The notes under the pieces were generated by a model. That model did not search any database, was not told where the DNA came from, and saw only the letters and a list, made by a program, of their open reading frames with translations. The translations under genes were made by a program, and so were the position numbers. Shown here piece after piece: positions 18,543 to 27,184 of a stretch of DNA of 64,000 nt (its first letter is position 1; each line of letters begins with the position of its first letter). This DNA comes from Flavobacterium sp. M31R6 (GTDB lineage: Bacteria > Bacteroidota > Bacteroidia > Flavobacteriales > Flavobacteriaceae), in assembly GCF_013284035.1 (NCBI RefSeq), contig NZ_CP054141.1, positions 3,038,001-3,102,000 of the forward strand, written 5' to 3'.

Positions 18543-19760
18543 TTAGCTATAACTTAATAAAACATTATTACCCTCAATTACTTTCAAATCTTTTCCAACT
18601 TTAACAAAAGCCATGATCGCCTTCTTTATTTGATCCAATTCATGTCCCGCAGAAAGCTGAACTCGTATTCTGGCTTTTCCTTTTGGCACAACCGGATAGA
18701 AAAAACCAATTACATAAATCCCCTCTTCCAGCAGTTTCCTTGCGAAATCTTGGGCTAGTTGAGCATCATATAATATAATAGGCACTATCGGATGCGCACC
18801 GGGAACAATATCAAATCCGGCAGCAGTCATTTCCTGACGAAAATACTTTGTATTTTCTTCCAATTTATCTCTTAAATGAGTGGAATCAGTTAAGATTTTA
18901 AGCACTTTTAAAGTAGCGCCAACAATAGATGGAGCTATTGTATTTGAAAATAAATAAGGTCTGGAAACTTGTCGCAACAATTCAACGATTTCCTTTCTTG
19001 CAGCTGTAAATCCACCCGATGCACCGCCCAATGCTTTTCCAAAAGTTCCGGTGATAATATCGACACGATTCATTACATTGTGATATTCATGTACACCTCT
19101 CCCTTTGGCTCCAATAAAGCCCGTCGAATGGCACTCATCGATCATGACCAAAGCGCCATATTCATCTGCCAAGTCACATATTTTATCCAACTGGGCAATT
19201 GTCCCATCCATAGAAAATGAACCATCCGTAACGATTAATTTTCGCCTCGCAGAGCTAGCCGCTTTTAATTGTTCTTCTAAATCCTCCATGTTATTATGCT
19301 TGTATCTAAATCGATTTGCTTTGCAAAGGCGAATTCCATCAATTATTGAGGCATGATTAAACTCATCTGATATTACTGCATCTTCAGAAGATAGTAATGG
19401 CTCGAAAACACCTCCATTGGCATCAAATGCAGAAGCATATAAAATACAGTCTTCCATTCCTAAAAACGCAGCTGTTTTTTGTTCTAATTCTTTGTGAATA
19501 TCCTGCGTCCCACATATAAATCTTACCGAAGAAAGTCCAAAGCCATATTTTTCAAGCGCATTAATTCCTGCCTCAATTACTTCTCCATTCGATGCAAGTC
19601 CTAAATAGTTATTTGCACAAAAATTTAATACATTATTTTGAGCTGTTGTATTAATTTCTGCTCCTTGTTTTGAAGTAATTACTCGTTCATTTTTATAAAG
19701 CCCGTTAGATTTTATGTTTTCCAACTCGCTTATCAATTCATTTTTTGTTGTCCCGTACAT
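18543..19760 (-). CDS. kbl: Glycine C-acetyltransferase (2-amino-3-ketobutyrate CoA ligase)
   Basis: A 405-residue fold-type-I PLP enzyme of the alpha-oxoamine synthase family. Landmarks are NNYLGLA near 50, NHAS with His136, the PLP-contacting [10 protein letters not shown] with Asp208 and His211, and the Schiff-base lysine in [10 protein letters not shown] (Lys242). Kbl cleaves 2-amino-3-oxobutyrate with CoA to glycine and acetyl-CoA, the second step of threonine breakdown. The tdh gene lies 3 bp upstream, so the pair is co-transcribed from promoter B. The homologous enzymes AONS (BioF) and SPT are less likely, because this gene is paired with an SDR-type threonine dehydrogenase. Confidence 0.93.
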   Translation of the reverse strand: MYGTTKNELISELENIKSNGLYKNERVITSKQGAEINTTAQNNVLNFCANNYLGLASNGEVIEAGINALEKYGFGLSSVRFICGTQDIHKELEQKTAAFLGMEDCILYASAFDANGGVFEPLLSSEDAVISDEFNHASIIDGIRLCKANRFRYKHNNMEDLEEQLKAASSARRKLIVTDGSFSMDGTIAQLDKICDLADEYGALVMIDECHSTGFIGAKGRGVHEYHNVMNRVDIITGTFGKALGGASGGFTAARKEIVELLRQVSRPYLFSNTIAPSIVGATLKVLKILTDSTHLRDKLEENTKYFRQEMTAAGFDIVPGAHPIVPIILYDAQLAQDFARKLLEEGIYVIGFFYPVVPKGKARIRVQLSAGHELDQIKKAIMAFVKVGKDLKVIEGNNVLLSYS

Positions 19761-19763
19761 GAT

Positions 19764-20720
19764 CTAACTAATATTAAGTTCGGTAGTATATTTTAGCTTC
19801 AATTCTTCAATCATAATGCTAGTCATTGCATCAATATCAAATTGCGGTTTCCAATTCCAATCAGCTCTAGCTGTAGAATCATCAATACTAGATGGCCAAC
19901 TTTCCGCGATCTTTTGTCTAAAATCTGGCTTGTACACTATTTCAAATTCCGGATAAATCTTTTGAATGGATTTGGCTAACTCCTCAGGAGAAAAACTCAT
20001 CCCCGACAAGTTATAAGACGTTCTAACGGTAATGTTTTCTTTGGGCGCTTCCATTAACTCGATGGTAGCCCTGATGGTATCATCCATATAAATCATTGGC
20101 AATACAGATGTAGGTTCCAAGAAACATTCGAAAACCTCATTCTTGACTGCTTTATGAAAAATATCAATTGCATAATCTGTTGTACCACCACCCGGCAATG
20201 ACTGATGTCCAATTACACCTGGATATCTTATGGAACGAATGTCAAGACCATACTTTTCATAATAATATTTGGCCCAATTTTCTCCAGCTACTTTACTAAT
20301 ACCATATACCGTTGAAGGTGCCAAAACATAATCTTGTGGTGTTTGATTTTTTGGAGCATCATTTCCATAAACAGCAATAGAGCTTGGGAAAAATACTTTG
20401 TCCATATTAGTCAATCTTGAAACCTCCAAAACATTAAATAGAGATTTCATATTTATATCCCAAGTACTTAGTGGCGCTTTTTCCCCATTTGCAGATAAAA
20501 TTGCTGCAAGATGATAAATTTGGGTAATTTTAAATTTTAAAACTATTTCTTTTAAGGCATCAAAATCTGTAGCATCAAGAACTTCAAAACAACCATTAAA
20601 CGAATGGTTCATACGTAAATCGGAAGCAATTACATTGTCAGTCCCATACTTATCCTGTAGTTTTTCGGTCAAAACGGAACCTAATTGTCCACTAGCTCCA
20701 ACTATTAATATTTTTGTCAT
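19764..20720 (-). CDS. tdh: L-threonine 3-dehydrogenase, SDR (epimerase-like) type
   Basis: A 318-residue extended SDR with the NAD-binding GASGQLG at 8-14 and the catalytic pair Tyr139/Lys143 in STVYGISK. Short-chain threonine dehydrogenases of this type, known from Flavobacterium and Cytophaga relatives, resemble UDP-galactose epimerases but oxidise L-threonine to 2-amino-3-oxobutyrate with NAD. The GVIGHQSLPGGGTTDYA stretch (about 170-186) and the immediate downstream kbl support threonine rather than a sugar nucleotide as substrate. Promoter B, about 270 bp upstream, carries the same operator array as the susC and sugar-kinase promoters, so threonine catabolism is probably induced together with glycan use. 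Confidence 0.9.
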   Translation of the reverse strand: MTKILIVGASGQLGSVLTEKLQDKYGTDNVIASDLRMNHSFNGCFEVLDATDFDALKEIVLKFKITQIYHLAAILSANGEKAPLSTWDINMKSLFNVLEVSRLTNMDKVFFPSSIAVYGNDAPKNQTPQDYVLAPSTVYGISKVAGENWAKYYYEKYGLDIRSIRYPGVIGHQSLPGGGTTDYAIDIFHKAVKNEVFECFLEPTSVLPMIYMDDTIRATIELMEAPKENITVRTSYNLSGMSFSPEELAKSIQKIYPEFEIVYKPDFRQKIAESWPSSIDDSTARADWNWKPQFDIDAMTSIMIEELKLKYTTELNIS

Positions 20721-20995
20721 TTTATGAAATAAATTTATTTGTTAACAGTTCATCGAAATATAATAATTGGGCTCAAAAAACAGTCTGATTTATTTGTTCC
20801 TAAAAGATTGCTTTTTCTATTTTTTTGATATTAAAAAAACTTATGATTAAAAGTCCAATTCCTCCAAAATCCATTAAGAAAAAAAATCAAAACAAACAAT
20901 CATAAACAACTTATTTACAGCAAGTTACTTCGATTAAAATAATTTTTAAAAGGATATTATTCTTAAGAATTAAGGGTATCTTTTTTTTATTACGT

Positions 20996-21058
20996 GACGA
21001 AATTATAGATTACATTTTAATAAAACAAGTAAAAACAAATAAAATGTGCTCGAACACA
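20996..21058 (-). repeat. Left copy of a 63-bp inverted promoter/operator repeat flanking lacI
   Basis: Read on the minus strand, this segment matches 22603-22665 on the plus strand at 60 of 63 positions without gaps. The two copies face outward on either side of the LacI-family gene. Confidence 0.85.
20998..21028 (-). promoter_or_regulatory. Promoter B, upstream of tdh-kbl
   Basis: Minus-strand TTG at 21026-21028, a 20-bp spacer, and TAATTTCG at 20998-21005. It is nearly identical to promoter C in sequence and spacing. It lies downstream of the lacI terminator and predicts a leader of about 270 nt for tdh. Confidence 0.75.
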
Positions 21059-21081
21059 TAAAAATAATGTTCTCGAGCACA
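21045..21081. promoter_or_regulatory. Operator array B: two 14-bp palindromes, 23 bp apart
   Basis: TGTGCTCGAACACA at 21045-21058 and TGTTCTCGAGCACA at 21068-21081, identical in sequence and spacing to array A. The proximal copy ends 16 bp from the -33 TTG of promoter B. Confidence 0.85.
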
Positions 21082-21174
21082 CAAAACAACAAAACAAATT
21101 GAATTGCGTGTGCACTAATTAAATTAACTAATAGTAATTAAAATGATTACAGGATATTTTAAAACAAAATAATT

Positions 21175-21223
21175 AAAAAGGAAGCTGTACAGAAATCAAC
21201 TAATTTCCATACAGCTTCTTTTT
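21175..21223 (-). terminator. Terminator of the LacI-family gene
   Basis: GAAGCTGTA (21181-21189) pairs with TACAGCTTC (21210-21218), flanked by A and T runs. It separates lacI from promoter B, so tdh-kbl does not depend on lacI transcription. Confidence 0.75.
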
Positions 21224-21245
21224 GGTGTCTAAATATAAGGATAAG

Positions 21246-22286
21246 TTATTCTATATAAAATGAAGCGTTCTCAGAATTCACTATATCAATAGGTAAAAGG
21301 ATTGTGTTTGGAATCTCTTTGTCAAAAAGGAAAAATTCTATTATAGAGGTAACGCCAAGATAAGTTTGCCTTTTTTGATTTTGATGTATTAAAAAATCGA
21401 TCACTCCTTGATTCAAATAATTCACATTATTCTCAATCAAATCATATCCGATGATAGCAATTTTTTTATGCTTTGTTTCACTAATTACTTTAGCAATTTG
21501 ATAGGCTTTTGAAGTAGAAATAAAAATTCCTGACAAATCTGGATTTTCATTTAGGAAGTTAGTGAAATTGATTTCAACATTCGGATTTTTTAATTTTAAG
21601 GTTGTGATATTATAATCCTGATTTTCTTTTTCACTAAAATAATTTCGGAAACCCCTCTCCTTCTCCTGCATGTGAATGGCGTTCTTAATGGATTCGTCAA
21701 TATGGATTACGGCAATCTGTCCTTTTTTCAAAAGTAAATCCAATAATTTTGCAGCCACTCTTCCACTATGAAATAAATCCTGTCCAACAAAACTCTTTAT
21801 TGAATCAGATTGAACTTGGTTGTTAAAGGTATTTACAATAATATTCAACTCCTCATATTTCTTGATAACTTCCAATGTTTCTTTATGGAATAAAGGTGGT
21901 AACAAAACGGCATCTGGAGATTTTTCCAAAACGGCTTCATTAATTTTCAAAAAAGATTTTTTCCCTTCCGGATTAAAGAAAAAAGTTTCAATTGCAAAAT
22001 TGTAGGCTCTAAATTCTTGCACAGCATCTTCAATTCCTTTTATGCAAGGCAGCCAATAGGGGTCAATTTTAGGATCTGGAAGCAATATACAAATGCGGTA
22101 CACTTTATTGTTCTTTAAATTCCTGGCAATAAGATTCGGCTCGTAGTTTATAACATTTAAAACTTCGTTGATTTTTTTTAAAGCATCATCAGAAACCTTC
22201 CCTCTTTTATGCAGAACTCTATCTACAGTTCCTTTCGAAACTCCAGCTAATTGAGCAATATCTTTTATTGTATATTTCTTATCCAT
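21246..22286 (-). CDS. LacI/GalR-family transcriptional regulator
   Basis: I choose the ATG at 22286 (346 aa); a GTG two codons further upstream is possible. The N-terminus is a LacI-type helix-turn-helix (YTIKDIAQLAGVSKGTVDRVLH, about 5-26, then a hinge helix with NVINYEPNLIARNL). It is followed by a periplasmic-binding-protein-like sugar-sensing domain (RICILLPDPKIDPYW to the end). LacI-family operators are CG-centred palindromes, and three arrays of such palindromes occur close by, one on each side of this gene and one before susC. This is therefore the best candidate for their binding protein. Whether it represses or activates is not visible from the protein; the operator position upstream of -33 is compatible with activation. 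The inducer is probably a sugar or sugar phosphate. Confidence 0.9.
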   Translation of the reverse strand: MDKKYTIKDIAQLAGVSKGTVDRVLHKRGKVSDDALKKINEVLNVINYEPNLIARNLKNNKVYRICILLPDPKIDPYWLPCIKGIEDAVQEFRAYNFAIETFFFNPEGKKSFLKINEAVLEKSPDAVLLPPLFHKETLEVIKKYEELNIIVNTFNNQVQSDSIKSFVGQDLFHSGRVAAKLLDLLLKKGQIAVIHIDESIKNAIHMQEKERGFRNYFSEKENQDYNITTLKLKNPNVEINFTNFLNENPDLSGIFISTSKAYQIAKVISETKHKKIAIIGYDLIENNVNYLNQGVIDFLIHQNQKRQTYLGVTSIIEFFLFDKEIPNTILLPIDIVNSENASFYIE

Positions 22287-22556
22287 AATCACAAATATAT
22301 AAGTTTTTCATTAAGTTTTACACCTAAGATTTAACCGTTAATTATTTTTCCTAATCTACCGAAATAAATAAATCAAATTTTAATTGAATTATCATCCTTT
22401 AATTCTGCTACTTTTACAATAATCATTCTTTTTCGCTTACAAACAAACTGTTCAAAAAGCCAGCTTTAAGCACAATAGAATGCTAATCTATTTTTAAAAT
22501 TCACATCAGTAAATCCGGCACATAATTTTGCTAATTTAAGGATACTTTACATATAA

Positions 22557-22616
22557 TGTGCTCGAAAACACAAATATTGTGTGCTCGAAAACATAAATTT
22601 AGTGTGTTCGAGCACA
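22557..22616. promoter_or_regulatory. Operator array C: three 14-bp palindromes at exact 23-bp spacing
   Basis: TGTGCTCGAAAACA at 22557-22570 and again at 22580-22593, and TGTGTTCGAGCACA at 22603-22616. Centres are at 22563.5, 22586.5 and 22609.5, exactly 23 bp apart. The proximal copy ends 16 bp from the -33 TTG of promoter C, as in arrays A and B. It may also influence the divergent lacI gene, whose start is about 270 bp away. Confidence 0.87.
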
Positions 22617-22665
22617 TTTTATTGGTTTTTACTTGTTTTATTAAAAGTTAATCTATAATTTCGTC
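22603..22665 (+). repeat. Right copy of the 63-bp inverted promoter/operator repeat
   Basis: Sixty of 63 bases match the reverse complement of 20996-21058. The match covers the proximal operator, the spacer, the -33 element and the -7 element. Confidence 0.85.
22633..22663 (+). promoter_or_regulatory. Promoter C, upstream of the sugar-kinase operon
   Basis: TTG at 22633-22635, a 20-bp spacer, and TAATTTCG at 22656-22663, one base from TAnnTTTG. It predicts a transcript starting near 22668-22671 and a leader of about 80 nt before the GTG start of the kinase. Confidence 0.77.
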
Positions 22666-22750
22666 TCGTTGAAAAGAAACTAGAGAGTAGTCACCCTCAA
22701 TCGTTTAACACATAAATAACTAACCTACAGCAACTTAATATATTTTATAA

Positions 22751-23827
22751 GTGAAGAAAATTACATCCTTAGCCCCAGGTCGAACTTGTCTCTTTGGAGA
22801 CCATCAAGATTATCTTGGATTACCTGTTATAGCGTGCGCAATTGACAGGGATATAAAATTAACCGCAGTACAAAATACCACCGACGTATTTAAATTAAAT
22901 ATGATTGATATTAATGAAATAAAAATCATTAACATCAATGAGACTTTTCCAGAATTAAAACCACGTGATTATTTTGCATCTTCATTAAGGGTACTGAGAA
23001 GACATGGTTGCATTCCAAATGTTGGATATGATATCACTATAACCGGAGATATTCCAATCAATTCTGGTACATCAAGTTCATCGGCCCTATTAATCGCATG
23101 GATCAACTTTTTGATAACCGCATTTGGTGTAGATGAGGAAGTAACACCTGAATTTATTGCACAAATGGGTTATGTTTCTGAGGTATTAGAACATGGAGAA
23201 CCAGGCGGAATGATGGATCATTATAGCATTAGTATGGGCAATATTGTACACATCAATACAAACGAACCGTTTCGCTGTTCTATTATTGGTACTGATTTAA
23301 AAGGCTTAATTATAGGTGTATCGGGTGTTCCAAAGGAAACCATCGGACTAATTGGTGAATTAAAAAACAATGCATTATTGGCGATAGATATTGTAAAACA
23401 GAATCATAAAGATTTCGATTTAAATACTGCCGAAAATGAAGATTTAAAAAAATATTGCAACTTTTTACCAGATCGATTGATTCCATATTTCGAAGCGGCA
23501 ATTAAAAATCATCAATATACTAAACTTGCTTTGAAAGAATTTCAGAAGCCGACACTTGATTTAAAAAAGATTGGTGAATTAATGAATGGACATCATGCCG
23601 TTTTGAGAGATTTACTAAAAATTACAGTGCCAAAAATTGATGCTATGATAAATGCCGCATTAAACTCAGGTGCCTATGGAGCAAAAATTGTTGGGTCAGG
23701 CGGAGGTGGCTGTATAGTAGCAATTGCTGATCCTAAAAATCAAGCGAAAGTTGTCCAATCTATTTTGGATGCTGGCGCAAAAGAGGCCTATGCCGTGGGT
23801 GTAGATCCAGGAGCGAGAATTTTATAA
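22751..23827 (+). CDS. GHMP-family sugar kinase, galactokinase-like
   Basis: A 358-residue GHMP kinase with a GTG start; no usable ATG lies nearby. All three family motifs are present: APGRTCLFGDHQDY at 8-21 (compare galactokinase APGRVNLIGEHTDY), the ATP-binding GDIPINSGTSSSSAL at 99-113, and GSGGGGCIVAI at 315-325. A likely catalytic Asp sits in GGMMDHYS near 154-161. It is the first gene of a five-gene operon with a nucleotidyltransferase and a 4-epimerase, so sugar-1-phosphate formation in a Leloir-like route is expected. Galactose, GalNAc or another hexose are all possible. The Asp for Glu and Gln for Thr changes in motif 1 suggest that the substrate is not plain galactose, but this is inference. 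Confidence 0.83.
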   Translation: MKKITSLAPGRTCLFGDHQDYLGLPVIACAIDRDIKLTAVQNTTDVFKLNMIDINEIKIININETFPELKPRDYFASSLRVLRRHGCIPNVGYDITITGDIPINSGTSSSSALLIAWINFLITAFGVDEEVTPEFIAQMGYVSEVLEHGEPGGMMDHYSISMGNIVHINTNEPFRCSIIGTDLKGLIIGVSGVPKETIGLIGELKNNALLAIDIVKQNHKDFDLNTAENEDLKKYCNFLPDRLIPYFEAAIKNHQYTKLALKEFQKPTLDLKKIGELMNGHHAVLRDLLKITVPKIDAMINAALNSGAYGAKIVGSGGGGCIVAIADPKNQAKVVQSILDAGAKEAYAVGVDPGARIL

Positions 23828-23847
23828 TATAATTAAATATAAAAAAC

Positions 23848-24726
23848 ATGCATAACAGTTTAATTATTTTGGCAGGAGGAGCTTCTTCAAGAATGAAAAA
23901 GCAAGCTTCATTGGGAAATTTAAGCAATGAAGAAATCCAACAAGCCAATGAGAGAAGCAAAGGACTTATTGGTGTAGGTCCAAATGGAAGACCTTTATTA
24001 GATTACCTTTTGCTAAATGCTAAAAAAGCCGGATACAAAAACATATATATTATCATTGGTGAACAGGGAAAACTATTCAAAGAATTTTACGGAAGTAAAA
24101 ATGAGAACAATGATTTTCATGGATTAAACATCTCATTTGCTGTTCAATATATTCCTGAAGGCAGAATTAAACCATTTGGCACAGCAGATGCTTTATTTCA
24201 GGCGGTAGAACAGTATCCTGAACTGAACACTCAATTATATTCGGTGTGTAATAGTGATAATTTATATTCAACCAGAGCCCTTTTGGCACTTAGAGAAACG
24301 AATAGCCCAAATGCTCTCATAAGTTATGATCGGGACGCTATGGAATTTCCTTCAGAGCGAATTTCGCGTTTTGCCATTGCTAAATTAGGTACAGATAATC
24401 AACTCTTGGATATACTCGAAAAACCATCGGCTGATAGTATAGAGGATTATAAGGATTCTGAAGGTAAATTGAGAGTAAGTATGAACGCCTTCAAATTTAA
24501 CGGAACGCTTTTATATCCGTATCTAAAAAACTGTCCTGCTCATCCAGAAAGAGACGAAAAAGAACTTCCAACCGCTCTTTTAAACGCCATAAAAGATCAT
24601 CCTAATATGACTATTGGAATTCCTTTTTCTGAACACGTGCCTGACTTAACAGCAAAAGAAGACATACTCGAGGTAAAAGAATATTTGAAAAAATATTACC
24701 CTGAAATAAACTGGCACGAAAACTAG
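23848..24726 (+). CDS. Sugar-1-phosphate nucleotidyltransferase
   Basis: A 292-residue NTP_transferase-fold protein. The N-terminal nucleotide-binding loop reads LAGGASSRMKK (8-18), with an insertion before the PLLDYLL helix; GTADAL near 112 and CNSDN near 134 are the usual nucleotide- and metal-binding positions. Such enzymes join a sugar-1-phosphate to a nucleoside triphosphate. It begins 20 bp after the kinase gene and would act on its product, with the epimerase next. The base (UTP, dTTP or GTP) cannot be told from the sequence, although coupling to a GalE-like epimerase favours UTP. Confidence 0.8.
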   Translation: MHNSLIILAGGASSRMKKQASLGNLSNEEIQQANERSKGLIGVGPNGRPLLDYLLLNAKKAGYKNIYIIIGEQGKLFKEFYGSKNENNDFHGLNISFAVQYIPEGRIKPFGTADALFQAVEQYPELNTQLYSVCNSDNLYSTRALLALRETNSPNALISYDRDAMEFPSERISRFAIAKLGTDNQLLDILEKPSADSIEDYKDSEGKLRVSMNAFKFNGTLLYPYLKNCPAHPERDEKELPTALLNAIKDHPNMTIGIPFSEHVPDLTAKEDILEVKEYLKKYYPEINWHEN

Positions 24727-24748
24727 CAGAAAAACAAAAAAGGAAATC

Positions 24749-25678
24749 ATGAATAAATATGTAATCACTGGAGGAGCTGGTTTTATAGGAAGTCACATTG
24801 CCGAATATTTATCAGGAAAAGGGCATGAAGTAATCATATTGGATAGTTTAAGAACAGGATTTGAAAAGAATCTTAATGGCTTAAATGTTAAATTCATAAA
24901 AGGAGACATTCGGGATAAAGATCTTGTAGATGAACTAGTGAAAGGAGCCAGCGGAATATTTCATTTAGCGGCTTTGGTTAGTGTACCTGAATCCCTTTTA
25001 AACATCAAGGAATGTATTGAAATAAATACATTAGGAACAATAAATATTTTGGAGGCTGCAAAGAAGAACGACAGCTGTAAAGTGGTGCTGTCGTCTTCTG
25101 CGGCAAATTATGGTGACAATCCTATTTTACCCAAAATTGAAACAATGACACCCGAACCAATGACACCTTATGCAATAACAAAACTGGATGGAGAGTTTTA
25201 TTTGAAAATGTATCAGGATCAATGGAATGTCCCAACTGCCTCATTACGATATTTCAACGTTTTTGGACCACGTCAAAATCCACAATCAGCTTATGCAGCC
25301 GCTGTGCCTATTTTTATAAATAAAGCACTTCAAAATCAGCCTATAACTATTTATGGAGATGGTTCACAAACAAGAGATTTTATTTATGTGAAAGATGTTG
25401 TGAAAGCAAATATTTTGGCTTCAAAAATGGGTGCAGAAACCTATAATGTTGCTTTGGGATATAGCACTTCTATTTTGGAGTTAGCCCAAAAAATAATTGA
25501 AATTACCAACTCAAAATCTCAAATTCAATTTTTAGAGGAAAGACCTGGTGATATTAAACATTCAATTGCAAATCCATCCAAATTTAATCAATTAGGTTTC
25601 AAACCAGATTATACAATTGATAGGGCTTTGCAAGAAACTATTCGCTTTTATGAGAATGAATTAATGCAAATAAAATAG
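24749..25678 (+). CDS. UDP-sugar 4-epimerase-like SDR
   Basis: A 309-residue extended SDR: NAD-binding GGAGFIG at 8-14, catalytic Ser in VLSSSAANYGD (about 113-123) and Tyr141/Lys145 in TPYAITK. The RYFNVFGPRQNPQSAYAA segment (about 177-194) is typical of UDP-glucose/UDP-N-acetylglucosamine 4-epimerases. With the kinase and nucleotidyltransferase it would complete a Leloir-type conversion of a galacto- to a gluco-configured sugar nucleotide. A GalNAc to GlcNAc role is attractive because a NagB-type enzyme is encoded two genes downstream. It starts 22 bp after the nucleotidyltransferase. Confidence 0.82.
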   Translation: MNKYVITGGAGFIGSHIAEYLSGKGHEVIILDSLRTGFEKNLNGLNVKFIKGDIRDKDLVDELVKGASGIFHLAALVSVPESLLNIKECIEINTLGTINILEAAKKNDSCKVVLSSSAANYGDNPILPKIETMTPEPMTPYAITKLDGEFYLKMYQDQWNVPTASLRYFNVFGPRQNPQSAYAAAVPIFINKALQNQPITIYGDGSQTRDFIYVKDVVKANILASKMGAETYNVALGYSTSILELAQKIIEITNSKSQIQFLEERPGDIKHSIANPSKFNQLGFKPDYTIDRALQETIRFYENELMQIK

Positions 25679-25759
25679 TTGCTTCATTAAGCAGATCCTT
25701 TTCCCTCATCAAACCACAAAAAACCTAGATTTAAAAATATAAATAGTAACGAAAATAGT

Positions 25760-27142
25760 ATGAACGAAATGAATAATTCCCTTGTAAATAAGCAAAGCAG
25801 TACATTGGTACCAATGGCTATTTTAACCTTTATGTTTTTCATTTTTGGATTCGTAACTTGGTTAAACGGCCCTTTAATTCCGTTTTTTAAGTTAGCTTGT
25901 GAACTATCCGAATCACAGGCTTATTTCGTGACTTTCGCCTTTTACATTGCCTATTTTGTTATGGCGATTCCTTCATCTTGGATCATTGAAAAAGTGGGAT
26001 ACAAAAATGGCTTATCATTGGGGCTGATAATTATCGCAGTTGGAGCATTTATGTTCTATCCAGCAGCAGAAACAAGAACATTTGGTTTATTCTTAGGAGC
26101 ATTATTTGTGATGGGAACAGGTTTGGCTGTTTTGCAAACGGCCTCCAACCCATATGTTGTGGTAATTGGTCCTCGTGAAAGTGCTGCTGCGCGCATAAGC
26201 ATTTTAGGTACCGCCAATAAACTGGCAGGATTTATAGCTCCACTTGTATTGACAACCATGGTATTGTCAAACATGGCCGATTATACAGCCGATAAAATTG
26301 CAGCTTTAAACGCTACTGCCAAAGCTGCTGCTTTAGATTCTCTTGCACTACAACTACAAGCGCCTTATATTTATATGGGATTAATCATACTCGTTTTGGC
26401 GGTATTGGTCAAATTCTCACCACTTCCTGAAATAAGCCTTGATGAAGATGGAAATGTAGAACATCTAAGCATTTTTCAACAAATTAAAAATGTATTACAG
26501 CGTCCTCAATTAGTTTTGGGTGTGATAACTTTGATGTTATATATAGCCGCAGAAGTTTTAGCAGGGGATTCAATAGGCAGTTTTGGAAAACATTTAGGGG
26601 TATATGGTGATAATGGAGATTTTTATCTGAAGCTAACTTCTTTCACGATGACCGCAATGGTTATAGGATACATTCTTGGAATAACTTTAATTCCAAAATA
26701 TGTTTCTCAAGTGACTGCTTTAAAAATTTCTGGTTTACTTGGGATTGTCCTAGTATTACTTACTGTCCTCATTTCTCCCAAAATAATGATTGCTTTACCT
26801 GGAATTCCAGCATTACCGCTAGTTATTCTTTTGGTGGCGCTCATGGGGCTTTCAAATGCATTATGCTGGCCTGCAATTTGGCCTATGGCACTTCAAGACT
26901 TGGGTGGTTATACTAAAATTGGCGGTGCTTTACTTATTATGGCGATCATTGGAGGTGCTATTTTTCCGCTAATGTATGGAGCTTTCGCCGATTCAATTAA
27001 CATTGCAAACGAAACTCAAGCCATCACGAAAACGGCAAAAAGCGGAAATCAAATTGCGTACTTAATATTATTGCCCTCTTATCTTATGATTCTGTTTTTT
27101 GCAATAAAAGGGCACAAATACAGAAGCTGGTCCAGAGCCTAA
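25760..27142 (+). CDS. MFS sugar/H+ symporter, FucP/GluP/NagP type
   Basis: A 460-residue integral membrane protein with about 12 hydrophobic segments. The first helix (LTFMFFIFGFVTWLNGPLIP) and the LQTASNPYVVVIGPRE motif near 126-141 are hallmarks of the fucose/glucose-galactose permease subfamily. It imports a monosaccharide or disaccharide across the inner membrane, presumably the substrate of the kinase. The start could also be the Met three codons downstream. The gap from the epimerase is 81 bp, the widest within this operon, with no terminator seen. Confidence 0.9.
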   Translation: MNEMNNSLVNKQSSTLVPMAILTFMFFIFGFVTWLNGPLIPFFKLACELSESQAYFVTFAFYIAYFVMAIPSSWIIEKVGYKNGLSLGLIIIAVGAFMFYPAAETRTFGLFLGALFVMGTGLAVLQTASNPYVVVIGPRESAAARISILGTANKLAGFIAPLVLTTMVLSNMADYTADKIAALNATAKAAALDSLALQLQAPYIYMGLIILVLAVLVKFSPLPEISLDEDGNVEHLSIFQQIKNVLQRPQLVLGVITLMLYIAAEVLAGDSIGSFGKHLGVYGDNGDFYLKLTSFTMTAMVIGYILGITLIPKYVSQVTALKISGLLGIVLVLLTVLISPKIMIALPGIPALPLVILLVALMGLSNALCWPAIWPMALQDLGGYTKIGGALLIMAIIGGAIFPLMYGAFADSINIANETQAITKTAKSGNQIAYLILLPSYLMILFFAIKGHKYRSWSRA

Positions 27143-27184
27143 AATAATAGCACAGAAAAAAACAGTAACATAATAAATCAAAAA

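Noticed and set aside
22292..22299. TATATTTG on the minus strand as the promoter of the LacI-family gene
   Set aside because: It fits TAnnTTTG but would place the transcript start at or past the start codon, and no TTG is found at -33; the true lacI promoter was not identified.
17386..22616. The repeated palindromes considered as a CRISPR-like or transposon-end repeat
   Set aside because: Copies are only 14 bp, lie at fixed distances from promoters in the direction of transcription and have no spacers, transposase or target duplications; operators explain them better.
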